DNA of 64,000 nt. Source: DASXRA01 sp036558905. Lineage in GTDB: Bacteria > Actinomycetota > Actinomycetes > Mycobacteriales > Jatrophihabitantaceae. The stretch's first letter is position 1, and each line of letters starts with the position of its first letter. The notes beneath the pieces are model-generated. The model was not told the DNA's origin, searched no databases, and saw only the letters and a list, made by a program, of their open reading frames with translations. A program made the position numbers and the translations under genes. Below, piece after piece: positions 7,960-16,437 of this stretch. The stretch spans positions 31,751-95,750 of the forward strand of contig DATBER010000199.1 of assembly GCA_036558905.1 (NCBI GenBank), in the 5' to 3' direction.

Positions 7960-9582
7960 TCAGGTGACCTCGGGTTCCATCTTGATCGCGCCGCAGGGGC
8001 ATTCGGACACGCACAGGCCACAGCCCTTGCAGTAGTCGTAGTCGATGGCGTACCCGTGGGCGCCATCGATCTTGATCACGGCGTTGTCCGGGCAGACGCC
8101 GAAGCAGTTGTCGCAGCCGAAGCAGTTCCCGCAAGACAGGCACCGCCGGGCCTCGTACAGGGCGGTGTCCTCGTCCAGCCCGCCCACCACTTCGCCGAAG
8201 TCGGAGGTGCGCCGGGCGGCTTCCAGACGCGGGCGTACGGCGTGCGGGGCGTCGCTGTAGTACCAGGTGTTGAGCTGGCCGTACTCGGCCGACTCGCGCG
8301 TCGGCTCGGCGGCCGCGTGTGTGCTCCGCAGCCAGGAGTCGATGTGTCGGGCGGCCTGCTTACCGTGGCCGATACCGACGGTCACCGATCGGGTCGCCGG
8401 CACCATGTCTCCCCCGGCGAACACCCCCGGGTAGCCGGTCATCATCTGGTCGTCGACCTGCACTACTCCGTCGGCGACCTCTAGGCCGGGCAGGTTGTCG
8501 ACGAGTGAGTGGTCGACGTCCTGCCCCAGGGCCAGGATGACGCAGTCGGTGTCCAGGTCCTCGTACTCGCCGGTGGGTTGCGGCACGCCGGCGTCGTCCA
8601 GTTCCATCCGCTCCACGCGCAAGTGGCCGGCGTCGACCTGCGTGATGGTGGACAGCCACCGCATCCGCACGCCTTCGGCCAGGGCTTCCTCGACCTCGAT
8701 ATCGTCGGCCGGCATGCGCTCGCGGGTGCGGCGGTAGACCACCAGGGCCTCGTCGGCGCCCAGGCGCCGGGCGGTGCGGGCGGCGTCCATGGCGGTGTTG
8801 CCGCCGCCGTAGACGACGACGCGTCGGCCCAGCCGGGGACGGTCGCCGCCGGCCGCCTGGCCCAGCACATCCAGTGCGTCCAGGACTCGGGCCGACTGGC
8901 CGGCCGGGATGTAGGCCCGGTGCGACAGCTGCGCCCCGATCGCCAGGAAGGCCGCGTCGAAGCCGCGCATCGCCTCGCGCAGATCGGTCACGGGCGTGTC
9001 GGGGCGCAGGGTGATGCCGAGGGCGAGCAGCCGCGCGATCTCGATGTCGAGCACGTCGCGCGGCAGGCGGAACGTCGGGATGCCGTGGCGCATCATGCCG
9101 CCGGGTTGCGCTCCGGCGTCGCGGATCTCGACGGCGTGGCCGAGCCGGCGCAGTTGGTAGGCGGCCGACAACCCTGACGGCCCGGCGCCGACGACGAGCA
9201 CGCGCTTGCCGGTATCCGCCGCGGGTGAGGGCAGCTGCCAGCCCTGTTTGATCGCCTCGTCGCCGAGGAACCGTTCGACCGAGTTGATGCCGACGGCGGA
9301 GTCGAGCTGCGCTCGGTTGCAGGCCGTCTCGCACGGGTGGTAGCAGACGCGGCCCATGACGGCCGGGAACGGGTTGTCGGCGACCAGGCGCCGCCAGGCC
9401 GTCTCGTAGCTGCCGTCCTCTGCGGAGTACAGCCAGGCCTGTACGTTCTCACCGGCCGGGCAGGCTGCGCTGCACGGCGGCCACCGGTCGACGTACACAG
9501 GACGCTCCGTGCGCCACGCCCCGGTGTGGTTGGCCAGGCTGGACTTGATGTCCAGGGTGATCGCGAACGGCTTGCTCTTCAT
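7960..9582 (-). CDS. NAD(P)H:ferredoxin-type flavoprotein fused to PorD ferredoxin domain
   Basis: The product is 540 aa. The N-terminal part has the Fe-S domain of GltD-type proteins (CSAACPAGENVQAWL, then GRVCYHPCETACNRAQ). Two Rossmann folds follow: FAD (VLVVGAGPSGLSAAYQL) and NAD(P) (VVVYGGGNTAMDAARTARRL). The last 70 residues carry two 4Fe-4S motifs, CLSCGNCFGCDNCFGVCP and CKGCGLCVSECP, as in the delta subunit of pyruvate:ferredoxin oxidoreductase. It probably passes electrons between Por and NAD(P)H and supplies the missing PorD subunit. It starts at ATG 9582, overlapping the end of porB by four bases. Several hundred bases of open frame upstream are shadow of porB. Confidence 0.93.
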   Translation of the reverse strand: MKSKPFAITLDIKSSLANHTGAWRTERPVYVDRWPPCSAACPAGENVQAWLYSAEDGSYETAWRRLVADNPFPAVMGRVCYHPCETACNRAQLDSAVGINSVERFLGDEAIKQGWQLPSPAADTGKRVLVVGAGPSGLSAAYQLRRLGHAVEIRDAGAQPGGMMRHGIPTFRLPRDVLDIEIARLLALGITLRPDTPVTDLREAMRGFDAAFLAIGAQLSHRAYIPAGQSARVLDALDVLGQAAGGDRPRLGRRVVVYGGGNTAMDAARTARRLGADEALVVYRRTRERMPADDIEVEEALAEGVRMRWLSTITQVDAGHLRVERMELDDAGVPQPTGEYEDLDTDCVILALGQDVDHSLVDNLPGLEVADGVVQVDDQMMTGYPGVFAGGDMVPATRSVTVGIGHGKQAARHIDSWLRSTHAAAEPTRESAEYGQLNTWYYSDAPHAVRPRLEAARRTSDFGEVVGGLDEDTALYEARRCLSCGNCFGCDNCFGVCPDNAVIKIDGAHGYAIDYDYCKGCGLCVSECPCGAIKMEPEVT

Positions 9583-10571
9583 GATCGGTCCAGTCCGTAG
9601 CGGGCGACGTTGCGGTCGGCGATGTGTTGGATGCGCTCGAGCAGGTCGGTTCGCGGCGGGTCGCCGAACAGGTGGGCGTAGCGCCGCTGGGGACGCAGGT
9701 ACTCCTCGACCGGGACCCGATCGCGAATGGGCAGTGTGGCGGTCACCTCGCCGTGTTCGGCTTCGAAGACCGGGAACAGGCCACTGCGCTGGGCCAGGCG
9801 GGCCAGCTTGATCGTGTCGGCGGGTGCCGATCCCCAGCCCAGGGGGCACGGCACGAGCACGTGCAGGTAGCGCGCGCCGTGCAGCGACATCGCCCGTTCG
9901 ACCTTCGCCTCGAGATCATGCAATTCGGCGACGGTGGCGGTCGCGACGTACGGGATCTCGTGGGCCATCGCGATGCGCGGCACGTCCTTGCCCTTGCCGA
10001 TCGGCGCGCCGGGCTCCGGACCGACCGCCTCGGTCGTTGCCGTGCGCGCGTAGGGCGGCGTCGAGCCCGACCGTTGCACGCCGGTGTTCATGTACGCCTC
10101 GTTGTCGTAGCAGACGTAGAAGACGTCGTCGTTGCGCTCGAACATCCCGGACAGGCAGGCGAATCCGATGTCGACGGTGCCGCCGTCGCCACCCTGCGCC
10201 AGCACCCGGAGATCCTCGCGCCCCTGAGCCTTGAGCGCCGCCGCGACCCCGGACGCGACTGCCGGAGCGTTGGCGAACAGCGAGTGCAGCCACGGCAGTT
10301 GCCACGAGCTCTCCGGGTACGGGGTCGAGAACACCTCCAGGCAGCCGGTGGCGTTGACCGCGACCAGCTTGCCGTCTGTGGCCCGCAGGGCTGCGTCGAC
10401 GACGTACCGGGCCCCGAGCGCCTCGCCGCACCCCTGGCAGGCCCGGTGCCCGGAGTTGAGCGCATTGCCGCGCTGCGGATTGGCCTGCTCACTGCGCAGC
10501 CGCTCGTCGAGAAGACGGTTTCCCACAGCTCGGCTGCCGACCTGGTAGAACTTCACGGCTTGCGCTGGCAT
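9579..10571 (-). CDS. porB: Pyruvate:ferredoxin oxidoreductase, beta subunit
   Basis: The 330-aa protein is the thiamine-diphosphate-binding beta subunit. It shows CQGCGEALGARYV near residue 45, NATGCLEVFSTPYP, and the TPP-Mg motif GGDGGTVDIG. With the alpha and gamma subunits it splits pyruvate with CoA to acetyl-CoA, CO2 and reduced ferredoxin; the reaction is reversible and oxygen-sensitive. It starts 12 bases after porA and overlaps the flavoprotein gene by ATGA. A related 2-oxoacid specificity cannot be excluded from sequence, since the families are close. Confidence 0.93.
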   Translation of the reverse strand: MPAQAVKFYQVGSRAVGNRLLDERLRSEQANPQRGNALNSGHRACQGCGEALGARYVVDAALRATDGKLVAVNATGCLEVFSTPYPESSWQLPWLHSLFANAPAVASGVAAALKAQGREDLRVLAQGGDGGTVDIGFACLSGMFERNDDVFYVCYDNEAYMNTGVQRSGSTPPYARTATTEAVGPEPGAPIGKGKDVPRIAMAHEIPYVATATVAELHDLEAKVERAMSLHGARYLHVLVPCPLGWGSAPADTIKLARLAQRSGLFPVFEAEHGEVTATLPIRDRVPVEEYLRPQRRYAHLFGDPPRTDLLERIQHIADRNVARYGLDRS

Positions 10572-10583
10572 GGCGGTGCTCTC

Positions 10584-11825
10584 CTATCCGATCCGAGACG
10601 CCGGCACGCCCGACTCACGCAGGACGCTCAGGGCGTGTGGCCCGGTGTCGCGACTGCGATGCAAGCGCGTGATCTCGCGCTCGACGGCGTCTCGGCGCAG
10701 GTCCAGGAAGGTCATGGCGCCCAGCCGGCCGGCGTCCAGGTCGGCCAGCATCTGCCGCAACGACGCCTTGCTCACGGCCCGGCCGCCGAGACCGGCGATC
10801 ACCGTGCTGATCTGGGCGCTCGAGCCCATCAGGGCAGTGCGAACATCAGCGGAGACCACGCCGCCGGCGCCGGGCGAGAAGGAGCGCTCGAGAACGACCA
10901 CGCGCCGCGCCCCGGCCAAGGCTGCCCGTACCTCGGCGTACGGGAACGGCCGGAACATCGTCAGCGTCAGGACGCCCACATCTGCGGCCAGCTCGTCCAC
11001 CAGCTCCTGGGCCGTGCCGCTCACCGACCCGAGCGCAACGATGACCGTCTCGGCACCATCGGTCCGATAGGACTCGACGGCCCGGACCGTCCGGCCCACG
11101 CCGGCCCCGTAGCGCCGAGCCAGGGTCGGGAACACGTCGGCGGCCTGGCCGAGCTGATAGTTCGACAGGTACCGCACCTCGGTGTAAGCCTCTGGCCCGA
11201 CCATCGCGCCGATCGAAACCGGATCGGCCGGGTCGAGGAACTGCCGGGGGTGATACGGCGGCAGAAACGTGTCCACCTGCTCCGGCGAGGGCAGGTCGAT
11301 CGGCTCGAATGCATGGGTCAGAACGAACCCGTCGACGCAGACCATCACGGGAACGGACAGCTCCTCGGCGAGCGCGAACGCGATCACGTGCAGGTCGGCC
11401 GCGGCCTGGTTGTCCTTGGCGTAGAGCTGAATCCAGCCGCAGTCGCGCTGGCTCATCGAGTCGCTGTGGTCGTTCCAGATGTTGATCGGCGCGCCAATGG
11501 CCCGATTGGCCACGGTCATGACGACCGGTAGTCCGAGGCCCGCGGCGTTGAACAAGGCCTCGGCCATGTACAACAACCCCTGGCTGGCCGTCGCGGTATA
11601 CGCGCGCGAGCCGGCGGCGGATGCACCGATCGCCGCCGACATGGCGCCGAACTCGGACTCGACCGTGATGAACTGGCATCCGGGCAGCGAGCCGTCCTTG
11701 GCCATCGCGCCGATCGCCTCGACGATGTGCGTCTGCGGCGTGATGGGATACGCCGGCACGACCTGCGGACGGCATCGAGCCACGGCCTCGGCGATCGCCC
11801 GCGACCCTTCGATCTGCTTACGCAT
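10584..11825 (-). CDS. porA: Pyruvate:ferredoxin oxidoreductase, alpha subunit
   Basis: The 413-aa product has the alpha-subunit start motif VVPAYPITPQTHIVEAI and the FITVESEFGAMSAAIGASAAG stretch of the pyrimidine-binding domain, interrupted here only for brevity. The ATG at 11825 overlaps the stop of the gamma gene (ATGCGTAA), so the two are translated in turn; a longer frame upstream is the shadow of porG. Together with porG and porB it makes the three core chains of the four-subunit enzyme. Pyruvate is the likeliest substrate because the spacing and order match known por operons and ppsA is near. Confidence 0.92.
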   Translation of the reverse strand: MRKQIEGSRAIAEAVARCRPQVVPAYPITPQTHIVEAIGAMAKDGSLPGCQFITVESEFGAMSAAIGASAAGSRAYTATASQGLLYMAEALFNAAGLGLPVVMTVANRAIGAPINIWNDHSDSMSQRDCGWIQLYAKDNQAAADLHVIAFALAEELSVPVMVCVDGFVLTHAFEPIDLPSPEQVDTFLPPYHPRQFLDPADPVSIGAMVGPEAYTEVRYLSNYQLGQAADVFPTLARRYGAGVGRTVRAVESYRTDGAETVIVALGSVSGTAQELVDELAADVGVLTLTMFRPFPYAEVRAALAGARRVVVLERSFSPGAGGVVSADVRTALMGSSAQISTVIAGLGGRAVSKASLRQMLADLDAGRLGAMTFLDLRRDAVEREITRLHRSRDTGPHALSVLRESGVPASRIG

Positions 11826-12480
11826 GAACCACTCCGTGCGTCTGGCGGTAGGCGGCGCGGGCGGCGGCGACATTGCCCTCCGCGACCGCGCCGTGGAATC
11901 GGTCGCGCAGGGCCTGCTCGACCGAGCCGATCGTCACCACACCGGTCAGCGCGGCCAGGCCGCCGAGCAGGCTGGTGTTGGGCAACGGCCGGCCCGTGTG
12001 CTCGCGCGCGATATCGGATGCCGGCAGCGTGACCAATCGCTCGGTGCGGTGCCGGTCGCGTAGCTCGTCCAGCCCCAGGTCGGTCCACGAGTGCGCGGAA
12101 TTGATGAGCACGTAGCCCTCAGGGGCTAGCCCGGCGAACAGCTCGACGTGATGCAGCAACGTCGCGTCCTGAACGACCACCGCGTCCGGTTCGGTGACCG
12201 GCTCGCGAACGCGGATCGGGCGGTCGTCCACCCGGCAGAAGGCCATGACCGGCGCGCCCATGCGTTCCGAGCCGAAGCTGGGGAACGCCTGCGCCTCGCG
12301 GCCGTCGAGAAATGCGGCCACTGAGAGCAACTCGGCGGCGGTCACGACTCCCTGGCCACCTCGCCCGTGCACGCGTACCTGGAACATCCGTCCATCACAC
12401 GCCGCGACGGGCCGATCGGGCAGGGTCGTTGGTCCCGCGCTTGGGCCTTTCAACTCGCCGGTAGCGTCGACTCGGCTCAT
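11818..12480 (-). CDS. porG: Pyruvate:ferredoxin oxidoreductase, gamma subunit
   Basis: The gamma subunit is recognised by VRVHGRGGQGVVTAAELLS and by AFPSFGSERMGAPV, which form the CoA-side domain. The ATG at 12480 overlaps the end of the ATPase gene by four bases (ATGA) and gives 220 aa. An internal ATG at 12387 would give 189 aa starting directly at the conserved MFQVRVHGRGG; neither start has a strong ribosome site, so coupling favours the first. The gene lies between a P-type ATPase and porA in one tight operon. Confidence 0.92.
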   Translation of the reverse strand: MSRVDATGELKGPSAGPTTLPDRPVAACDGRMFQVRVHGRGGQGVVTAAELLSVAAFLDGREAQAFPSFGSERMGAPVMAFCRVDDRPIRVREPVTEPDAVVVQDATLLHHVELFAGLAPEGYVLINSAHSWTDLGLDELRDRHRTERLVTLPASDIAREHTGRPLPNTSLLGGLAALTGVVTIGSVEQALRDRFHGAVAEGNVAAARAAYRQTHGVVHA

Positions 12481-15155
12481 CCGTGGACGCCTTGCGTGGT
12501 CGAGGTGGCGCGGCGACGCTGCCGAGCACGGAACAGTTCGTCGGCGCCCCAGACCAGCACCGGGCAGGGCAAGAGAGCGAGAAGTGCCCAGCCGGGCAGG
12601 GCTCGCGTACCGAAGACGTCCTGCAGCGGAGGCGCGTAGATCAGCGCGGCCGCGAAGGCCAGTTCACCCGCGATCCCCCACAGCAGCAGCGAGTTGCTGA
12701 ACACCCCGATCGAACGCAGTGAGGCTCTTTCCGTGCGGGCGGCGAATGCGGTGCCGACCTGGCAGGCCACCAGCGTCGCGAACGTCGCGGTCGTCGCCTG
12801 CAGGTAGGCGTGGTGCAAGTTGGTGCCCGAGCCCACGCCGTCACCGAGGTGCCAGCCGGCCGAATACAGCACCGCGAAGTACATGCCCAGAGCGAGAACC
12901 GCCGAGATGCTGCCCATGAGTAGCCAGGCTCGGCCGAGCAGGCGACGCGTGATCAGCCGCTCACGGCGGGGTCGCGGTGGACGCTGCATGATGTCCGGCT
13001 CGGCCCGTTCACGGCCCAGCGCCAGCGCCGGCAGCGTCTCGGTCCCGAGATCGATGGCCAGGATCTGGAGAACGGTAAGAGGAAGCGGGATGTGGCCGGC
13101 GCTGAGTGCGAACACTGCGAACGGTACAACCTCGGGCACAGCGTGGGCGAAGATGTACAGCACGAACTTGCGCAGGTTGTCGTAGGCTCGCCGGCCTTCG
13201 CGCACCGCGCTGACGATGGTGGCGAAGTTGTCGTCGGTGAGCACCATGGTGGCGGCCTCGCGGGCGACGTCCGTTCCAGATTTGCCCATAGCCACACCGA
13301 TGTCGGCGCGGTGCAGCGCTGGCGCGTCATTGACCCCGTCGCCCGTCATGGCGACGATATCGCCGTTGTCGCGCAGTGCCTCGGCGATGCGCAGCTTGCC
13401 CTCCGGAGTGCTGCGCGAGAACACGATCTCGCCCGGCTCGGCCAGCATCGCATCGAGTTCGGGCTCGGACAGTGCGTCCGCGGTCGGTCCGGGCACGACG
13501 CGGTCGGCGCCGATGCCGACCTGCCGCGCGATCTCGCTCGCCGTGCGGCCGTTGTCGCCAGTGACGACGTGCACGCGGATGCCCGCCGTGTGGCAGGCGG
13601 CGACAGCGTCGGCCACCTCGGGGCGGGGCGGATCGAGCAACGCGATGAGCCCGAGCAGGCACAGGCCGGCCTCCGCGGCGTCGGCGTGCACGGGCACCGC
13701 GTCCACCGGCCGCGACGCGAGCGCGAGCACCCGCAGGCCGCGGCCGGCCAGGTCGTCGACGGCGGCGGACACGCCCTTTCTGTCCACTGTGGACATTGCG
13801 CGTACGCTCTGGCCGTCGTAGTACTCGCTGCACAGGGGCAGCACCTGCTCAGGCGCCCCCTTGACCTCGACGATCAACCCGTCACCACGTCGGCAGACGA
13901 CGCTCATGCGCTTGCGACGCGGATCGAAGCGGAATATGGCAAGGCGTTCGGCGGGACGTGCGCCGAGCTCGCCGGCCGCCGCCCGAATGGCAGCCTCCAT
14001 CGGATCGACCGTGACCTCGAGGTCGTTGCAGTCGGCCATGACGTCGGCTACCACACGCAGCCGGTGATCGGCACGTGTGACATCAACCGCCTGACCACCG
14101 ACCCACGCTCGCACCACCCGCATCGAGTTCTGGGTGAGAGTTCCGGTCTTGTCGGTGCAGATCACGGTGGTCGATCCGAGTGTCTCCACGGCCGACAGCC
14201 GTTTCACCAGCGCGCCACCACGAGCGAGCACCCGCACCCCGACCGCGAGGGCCAGCGTGATCGTCGGGAGCAGACCCTCCGGGACGTTGGCCACCAGCAG
14301 GCCGACCGCGAAAATCGCCGCATCGGACAAGGACAGCCCGGCAAGCAATCCCAACGGCAGGAACAAGATCCCGATGGCCACGGCGACCGCGGCGATCAAC
14401 CAGGCGGAGCGGCGCACCTGCCGCTCCAGTGGGCTCTCGTCCGATCGTGCCCGCTGTGACAAGGCGGCGATCCGGCCCAGCTCGGTGTGCGAACCCGTGG
14501 CGAACACGATGGCTCGGGCCTCGCCGGTCGTGCACGCCGTCCCGGAGAACACCGCGTCGGGCGCGTCGATCAGCCGCTCGGCCGTATCGGGCTGGCCGGC
14601 CGAACGCGAAACGGGCGCGGACTCACCGGTCAAGGCGGACATGTCCAACTCGACCGTGCCGTCGATCAACCGCGCGTCGGCCGACACCCGGTCGCCCTCG
14701 GCGACCAGCAAGAGATCCCCGGGCACGAGGTCGACCGCGGGCACGACTCGGACGCCGCCGTCGCGAAGCACGTGGGCCTGCAGGGGCAGGTAGGCAGCGA
14801 GCGCCTCCACTGCGCGGGCCGCCTGGCGCTCCTGGGCGAACGCGACCGCGGCGTTCAGCACAATCACGCCGAGGATCGCCCAGCACAGGACCGGAGTTCC
14901 GGCGACCAGGGCCAGAGCGGCCGCGCCCCACAACAGCAGCGCGAGCGGATGGGTGAACTGTCGCGTGAGGTCTACGAGCCAGCTCTGCCGCTTGGCCCTC
15001 GGCAGAACGTTCGGCCCGTAGACGTTGAGCCGCTGGGCGGCCTCGCGTTGGCCGAGGCCGTCCGGGCCGGTACGTAGGTCACGCATCAACCGGTCGAGCG
15101 GCTCACGCGTTGGCCGCTCCGTCACCGCCGTGACGCCGCCCGGCGGGGCGGTCAT
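12477..15155 (-). CDS. Cation-transporting P-type ATPase, CtpF-like (P2 type)
   Basis: This 892-aa protein has the whole P2-type layout: actuator loop with TGES, membrane segment with VPEGLLPTITLALAVG, phosphorylation site ICTDKTGTLTQN, nucleotide domain, hinge MTGDGVNDAPALHRADIGVA, and six C-terminal membrane segments. The PEGLLP motif is that of Ca2+ or Na+/K+-type pumps and is shared with mycobacterial CtpF, a member of the DosR regulon. The ATG at 15155 overlaps the stress protein stop (ATGA) and its own end overlaps porG (ATGA), so it is embedded in the stress and por operon. The ion is not certain; Ca2+ is the best guess by family. Confidence 0.9.
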   Translation of the reverse strand: MTAPPGGVTAVTERPTREPLDRLMRDLRTGPDGLGQREAAQRLNVYGPNVLPRAKRQSWLVDLTRQFTHPLALLLWGAAALALVAGTPVLCWAILGVIVLNAAVAFAQERQAARAVEALAAYLPLQAHVLRDGGVRVVPAVDLVPGDLLLVAEGDRVSADARLIDGTVELDMSALTGESAPVSRSAGQPDTAERLIDAPDAVFSGTACTTGEARAIVFATGSHTELGRIAALSQRARSDESPLERQVRRSAWLIAAVAVAIGILFLPLGLLAGLSLSDAAIFAVGLLVANVPEGLLPTITLALAVGVRVLARGGALVKRLSAVETLGSTTVICTDKTGTLTQNSMRVVRAWVGGQAVDVTRADHRLRVVADVMADCNDLEVTVDPMEAAIRAAAGELGARPAERLAIFRFDPRRKRMSVVCRRGDGLIVEVKGAPEQVLPLCSEYYDGQSVRAMSTVDRKGVSAAVDDLAGRGLRVLALASRPVDAVPVHADAAEAGLCLLGLIALLDPPRPEVADAVAACHTAGIRVHVVTGDNGRTASEIARQVGIGADRVVPGPTADALSEPELDAMLAEPGEIVFSRSTPEGKLRIAEALRDNGDIVAMTGDGVNDAPALHRADIGVAMGKSGTDVAREAATMVLTDDNFATIVSAVREGRRAYDNLRKFVLYIFAHAVPEVVPFAVFALSAGHIPLPLTVLQILAIDLGTETLPALALGRERAEPDIMQRPPRPRRERLITRRLLGRAWLLMGSISAVLALGMYFAVLYSAGWHLGDGVGSGTNLHHAYLQATTATFATLVACQVGTAFAARTERASLRSIGVFSNSLLLWGIAGELAFAAALIYAPPLQDVFGTRALPGWALLALLPCPVLVWGADELFRARQRRRATSTTQGVHG

Positions 15156-16030
15156 CGCAGGCTGTGGGTCGGCACGACGGCGACCGGGCACATCGCGTGG
15201 TGCAGCACACCCTGGGTCGTGGACCCGAGCAGCGTGCTCGCCAACGCCCGGTGGCCGTGACTGCCGACCACCAGCAGATTCTGGGCAGTCGACGCCCGTA
15301 CCAGGCCCGTGATCGCGTGTTCGCGAATCACCTCAGGATGCACTGCGACGTCCGGGTACTTCTGTTGCCAACCGGCCAACGCCTCGGCGAGCCACGCGGT
15401 GACCCGCTCGGGGGCCGGCGGCTCCGGGCGCCAGCTCATGACGGCGAGCAGATCCGGATGCCAGCACAGGACCGCCCTTACCGCGACGTCGCGGCGGCTG
15501 GCGTAGTCGAACGCGTACTCGAGAAGTGCCTGCGAGCGATGGGAACCGTCGATGCCGACCACGACAGCCGCTCGTTCGTCGGGACGTCCGGCGGGTTCGC
15601 GGACGACGACCACCGGGCAGGTGGCCCGAGCGGCGACCGCCGCGCCGACCGATCCGTGCACCGCTGAACCGAGCGCCTTGAGGTGCCGCGATCCCAGCAC
15701 GAGTTCGCAGGCGTGCCGCCCCTCGCTGAGCAGTACCTGCGCCGCATCGCCGTCGATCGCACCGCCGCCGACATCGGTCGCGCCGAGAACAGCCGCTCGC
15801 GCGATCATGTTCGACACCAACTGCTCAGCGATGTGTCGAGGCATCTGGAGGTCGGCGTCGGGGACGCTGCGGTACAGCGGCACCGGGGCGTAGCTGAGGT
15901 TCCACTCGTAGGCGTGCACCACACGCAGCGGAGCCCGGCGGCTCAGCGCGTCGGAGACGGCCCACTCGGCTGCGTCGTCGCTAGCTGGAGAGCCGTCGAC
16001 TCCGACTACCACGGGCAACTTTTCGTACAC
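15152..16030 (-). CDS. Universal stress protein, tandem domains
   Basis: The 292-aa protein has two UspA domains. The second has an intact ATP motif (GSHGHRALASTLLGS then CPVAVV); the first is altered (GSRHLKALGSAVHGS, lacking the second Gly). The GTG at 16030 is preferred because GTGGAGG lies five bases before it; a GTG four codons upstream has no such site. The gene follows the DUF1876 gene by 29 bases and overlaps the ATPase by ATGA, so it is the second gene of a seven-gene operon. Tandem Usp proteins of this size are common in actinobacterial dormancy regulons. Confidence 0.93.
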   Translation of the reverse strand: MYEKLPVVVGVDGSPASDDAAEWAVSDALSRRAPLRVVHAYEWNLSYAPVPLYRSVPDADLQMPRHIAEQLVSNMIARAAVLGATDVGGGAIDGDAAQVLLSEGRHACELVLGSRHLKALGSAVHGSVGAAVAARATCPVVVVREPAGRPDERAAVVVGIDGSHRSQALLEYAFDYASRRDVAVRAVLCWHPDLLAVMSWRPEPPAPERVTAWLAEALAGWQQKYPDVAVHPEVIREHAITGLVRASTAQNLLVVGSHGHRALASTLLGSTTQGVLHHAMCPVAVVPTHSLR

Positions 16031-16059
16031 GATGGCCTCCACTCGAAACGTTCAGCTCG

Positions 16060-16305
16060 TCACCGCAGTGCGGCGATGTCGCCGGCGGCGGCGTTGAGCA
16101 GCTGCTCGCCCAGGGCAACGAGTGCCCGGCCGACCGCCAGCTCGTCGCCGATCTCGGCAACCGGCCGGTCGGCCGGATTGCGCCGGGCCGTGCCTTCGGC
16201 GGTCAGCTTTGTGGCCGGCGTCTCCATGACGGCGCGGGCCAGCGTGGTGTCAGCGTCGTGCTCGAACAGGTAGATATGGACGTTCCACTCGGCAACGTGC
16301 TCCAT
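16060..16305 (-). CDS. DUF1876 protein (Rv1738-like)
   Basis: This 81-aa protein matches DUF1876, the family of mycobacterial Rv1738 and Rv2632c. The clearest part is NPADRPVAEIGDELAVGRAL, followed by ALGEQLLNAAAGDIAAL, which I recognise from Rv1738. Rv1738 is one of the most strongly hypoxia-induced DosR genes and has a fold likened to ribosome hibernation factors; activity on ribosomes here is an inference. ATG 16305 follows GAGGAGG. It is first in the operon that continues with a stress protein, CtpF-like ATPase and por genes, and a DosR-like box lies 60 bases before its start. Confidence 0.92.
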   Translation of the reverse strand: MEHVAEWNVHIYLFEHDADTTLARAVMETPATKLTAEGTARRNPADRPVAEIGDELAVGRALVALGEQLLNAAAGDIAALR

Positions 16306-16364
16306 GACGACCTCCTCGTCTGGGTGTGTGCTTCGATCTTCAGCGGATCGGCGACCTGTCCCCA

Positions 16365-16378
16365 GTGCCGAACGTCCC
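16365..16378. promoter_or_regulatory. DosR-like box in a divergent promoter
   Basis: On the minus strand this reads GGGACGTTCGGCAC. It is centred between two divergent starts, 60 bases before the DUF1876 ATG (16305) and 60 bases before the ATG at 16438, so one site could serve both. The core agrees with sites at 21942 and 23552. Similarity to the mycobacterial DosR box is by eye. Confidence 0.55.
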
Positions 16379-16437
16379 GATCGGAAGACGACGAACGACC
16401 GTGACGCACCGGGTGGTCGGCGGCGCACGGTTGGAAC

